The position numbers and the translations under genes are program-made. This document shows, one piece after another, positions 63,111 to 64,000 of a DNA stretch of 64,000 bases (positions within the stretch are counted from its first letter, which is position 1; the number at the start of each line of letters is the position of its first letter). The DNA comes from Chrysaora quinquecirrha. Its lineage: Eukaryota; Cnidaria; Scyphozoa; Semaeostomeae; Pelagiidae. Location of the stretch: positions 504,398 to 568,397 of the forward strand of contig JACTAT010000002.1 of the NCBI GenBank assembly GCA_014526335.1. Direction: 5' to 3'. Under the pieces are notes generated by a model that was not told where the DNA came from, made no database searches, and worked only from the letters and a program-made list of their open reading frames with translations.

Positions 63111-64000
63111 TTCGAAATTCGTACCAAAAGTTGACTTAAATATCCAGCTAGCTATATAAAGTTCTTTATTGTTGAAATTTCATTAAAAACGCAGTTAAAA
63201 ATGTCAAGTTTAAGTAGAAATTATGATTATAAAGCAGTACTAATAAAAGAAAAAATATACCGACATTGGAGCGTCAAAAAAACACGTCTTGCTACCACAC
63301 CTTCTTGAATGTGTATGGGGAGCATTTGAAGAGAGAAAAATGACTAATTTGAAGAGAGAAAAAAGTTGAAGAGGCGCCTTATTTCGTAGTCTATTCTAGA
63401 CGGAATGGAAGCACTTTGAAAATCCGTAACGCAAGTGGAATATGCTTGACCCGGAAACCCGCACGATTTTTTGGAAAAACCCGAAAGCCCGAGGCCGAAA
63501 TCGGCCAAACCCGCAACCCGTGAAATCCCAAAGCCCCCCTCATTAATCATATGTTTAATATAGTTTTTTATTCCAAATTTACTTTGTTTAATGAATCTCA
63601 ATTTAGCGTAATGAAAAGGTAGAAGGGCTTCATTTCATTATGTTGAAAAGATCCCTGTGGTTCCTGAGCAACCTGTACTGATGCCTATTTAGCACAGTGT
63701 GTTTGTGGTTGGTTATATAAGCTCAGGACTTCTGCATACACATAGGATAGACCATTTCAACTAAGGGCCTAATTTTCAAAAAAAACTGAAAATTAGGTCG
63801 TAGAGAAATTTCGACTTAAGATTCTGATTGAGCACCTTCATTTTAGTGTTAAGGCAAAGTTTTATGCTTCTTGTCCTTAAGATACTGATTTTGTAAGTGT
63901 TAAAAGTTTGAAATTCTATAAAGGATTTGACCGTGAAAAATCGCTGGGGGTGAAATTTTACACCCTCAGTCATTTTACACGGTCAAATCCCTTATAAATT
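63111..64000. repeat. Distal flank with partial palindromic repeat at the window edge
   Basis: No gene seen. At 63895-64000, GGATTTGACCGTGAAAAATC and TTTACACGGTCAAATCCCTT are inverted. A relative lies at about 1165-1215 (GAGATTTGACCATTCAGG). The element may continue past the window. Confidence 0.5.

Overview
The window is nuclear DNA from an animal: coding exons are short, split by GT-AG introns, and set in AT-rich sequence crowded with foldback elements, minisatellites and retroelement debris. The mix points to a non-bilaterian metazoan, most likely a cnidarian (possibly an anthozoan): tandem CYP4-type P450s, intronless Shaker-type Kv channels, a CR1-like LINE, foldback repeats with ATAAGCCCCC and CAGGGCCGT motifs, and a compact HECT ligase beside a DDE integrase. 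This placement is inference; no species can be named. || 0.5-42.1 kb, minus strand: two tandem cytochrome P450 genes of family CYP4, each with 14 coding exons that I could join in frame, including a 13-nt microexon. The upstream copy (B, 42059 to 15729) has an open frame of 492 codons. The downstream copy (A, 14057 to 517) has a 1-nt deletion in exon 8 and a GC splice donor, so it is probably a pseudogene or carries an assembly error. Both copies share intronic minisatellites and introns filled with different foldback elements. || 16.25-28.30 kb: inside the 13-kb last intron of copy B lies a ~12-kb TIR-bounded element. It has ~0.75-kb inverted arms and carries two convergent multi-exon genes: a zinc-finger/CUE/HECT E3 ubiquitin ligase (768 aa, 9 exons, plus strand) and a DDE integrase-type transposase (502 aa, 4 exons, minus strand). 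Both frames are intact, and the inner arms are almost identical. The left arm is interrupted by a 1.7-kb palindromic insertion. This is the most interesting object in the window: a large cellular-looking transposon that pairs an integrase with a ubiquitin ligase. || 39.6-41.9 kb: a smaller TIR element with TGTAAT-rich subterminal arrays sits in intron 1 of copy B. 42.7-43.7 kb: a 1-kb pure polypyrimidine tract upstream of copy B. 45.6-49.2 kb: two convergent intronless Kv channel genes. The plus-strand one has a single-base frameshift before S4 and an eroded voltage sensor; the minus-strand one is complete. 49.2-58.5 kb: no gene seen; minisatellites, a tRNA-derived SINE, reverse transcriptase scraps and foldback elements. 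58.5-63.1 kb, minus strand: a nearly full-length but frameshifted CR1-like LINE (ORF1 with coiled coil and esterase, ORF2 with endonuclease and reverse transcriptase). The last 0.9 kb holds a partial palindromic repeat.
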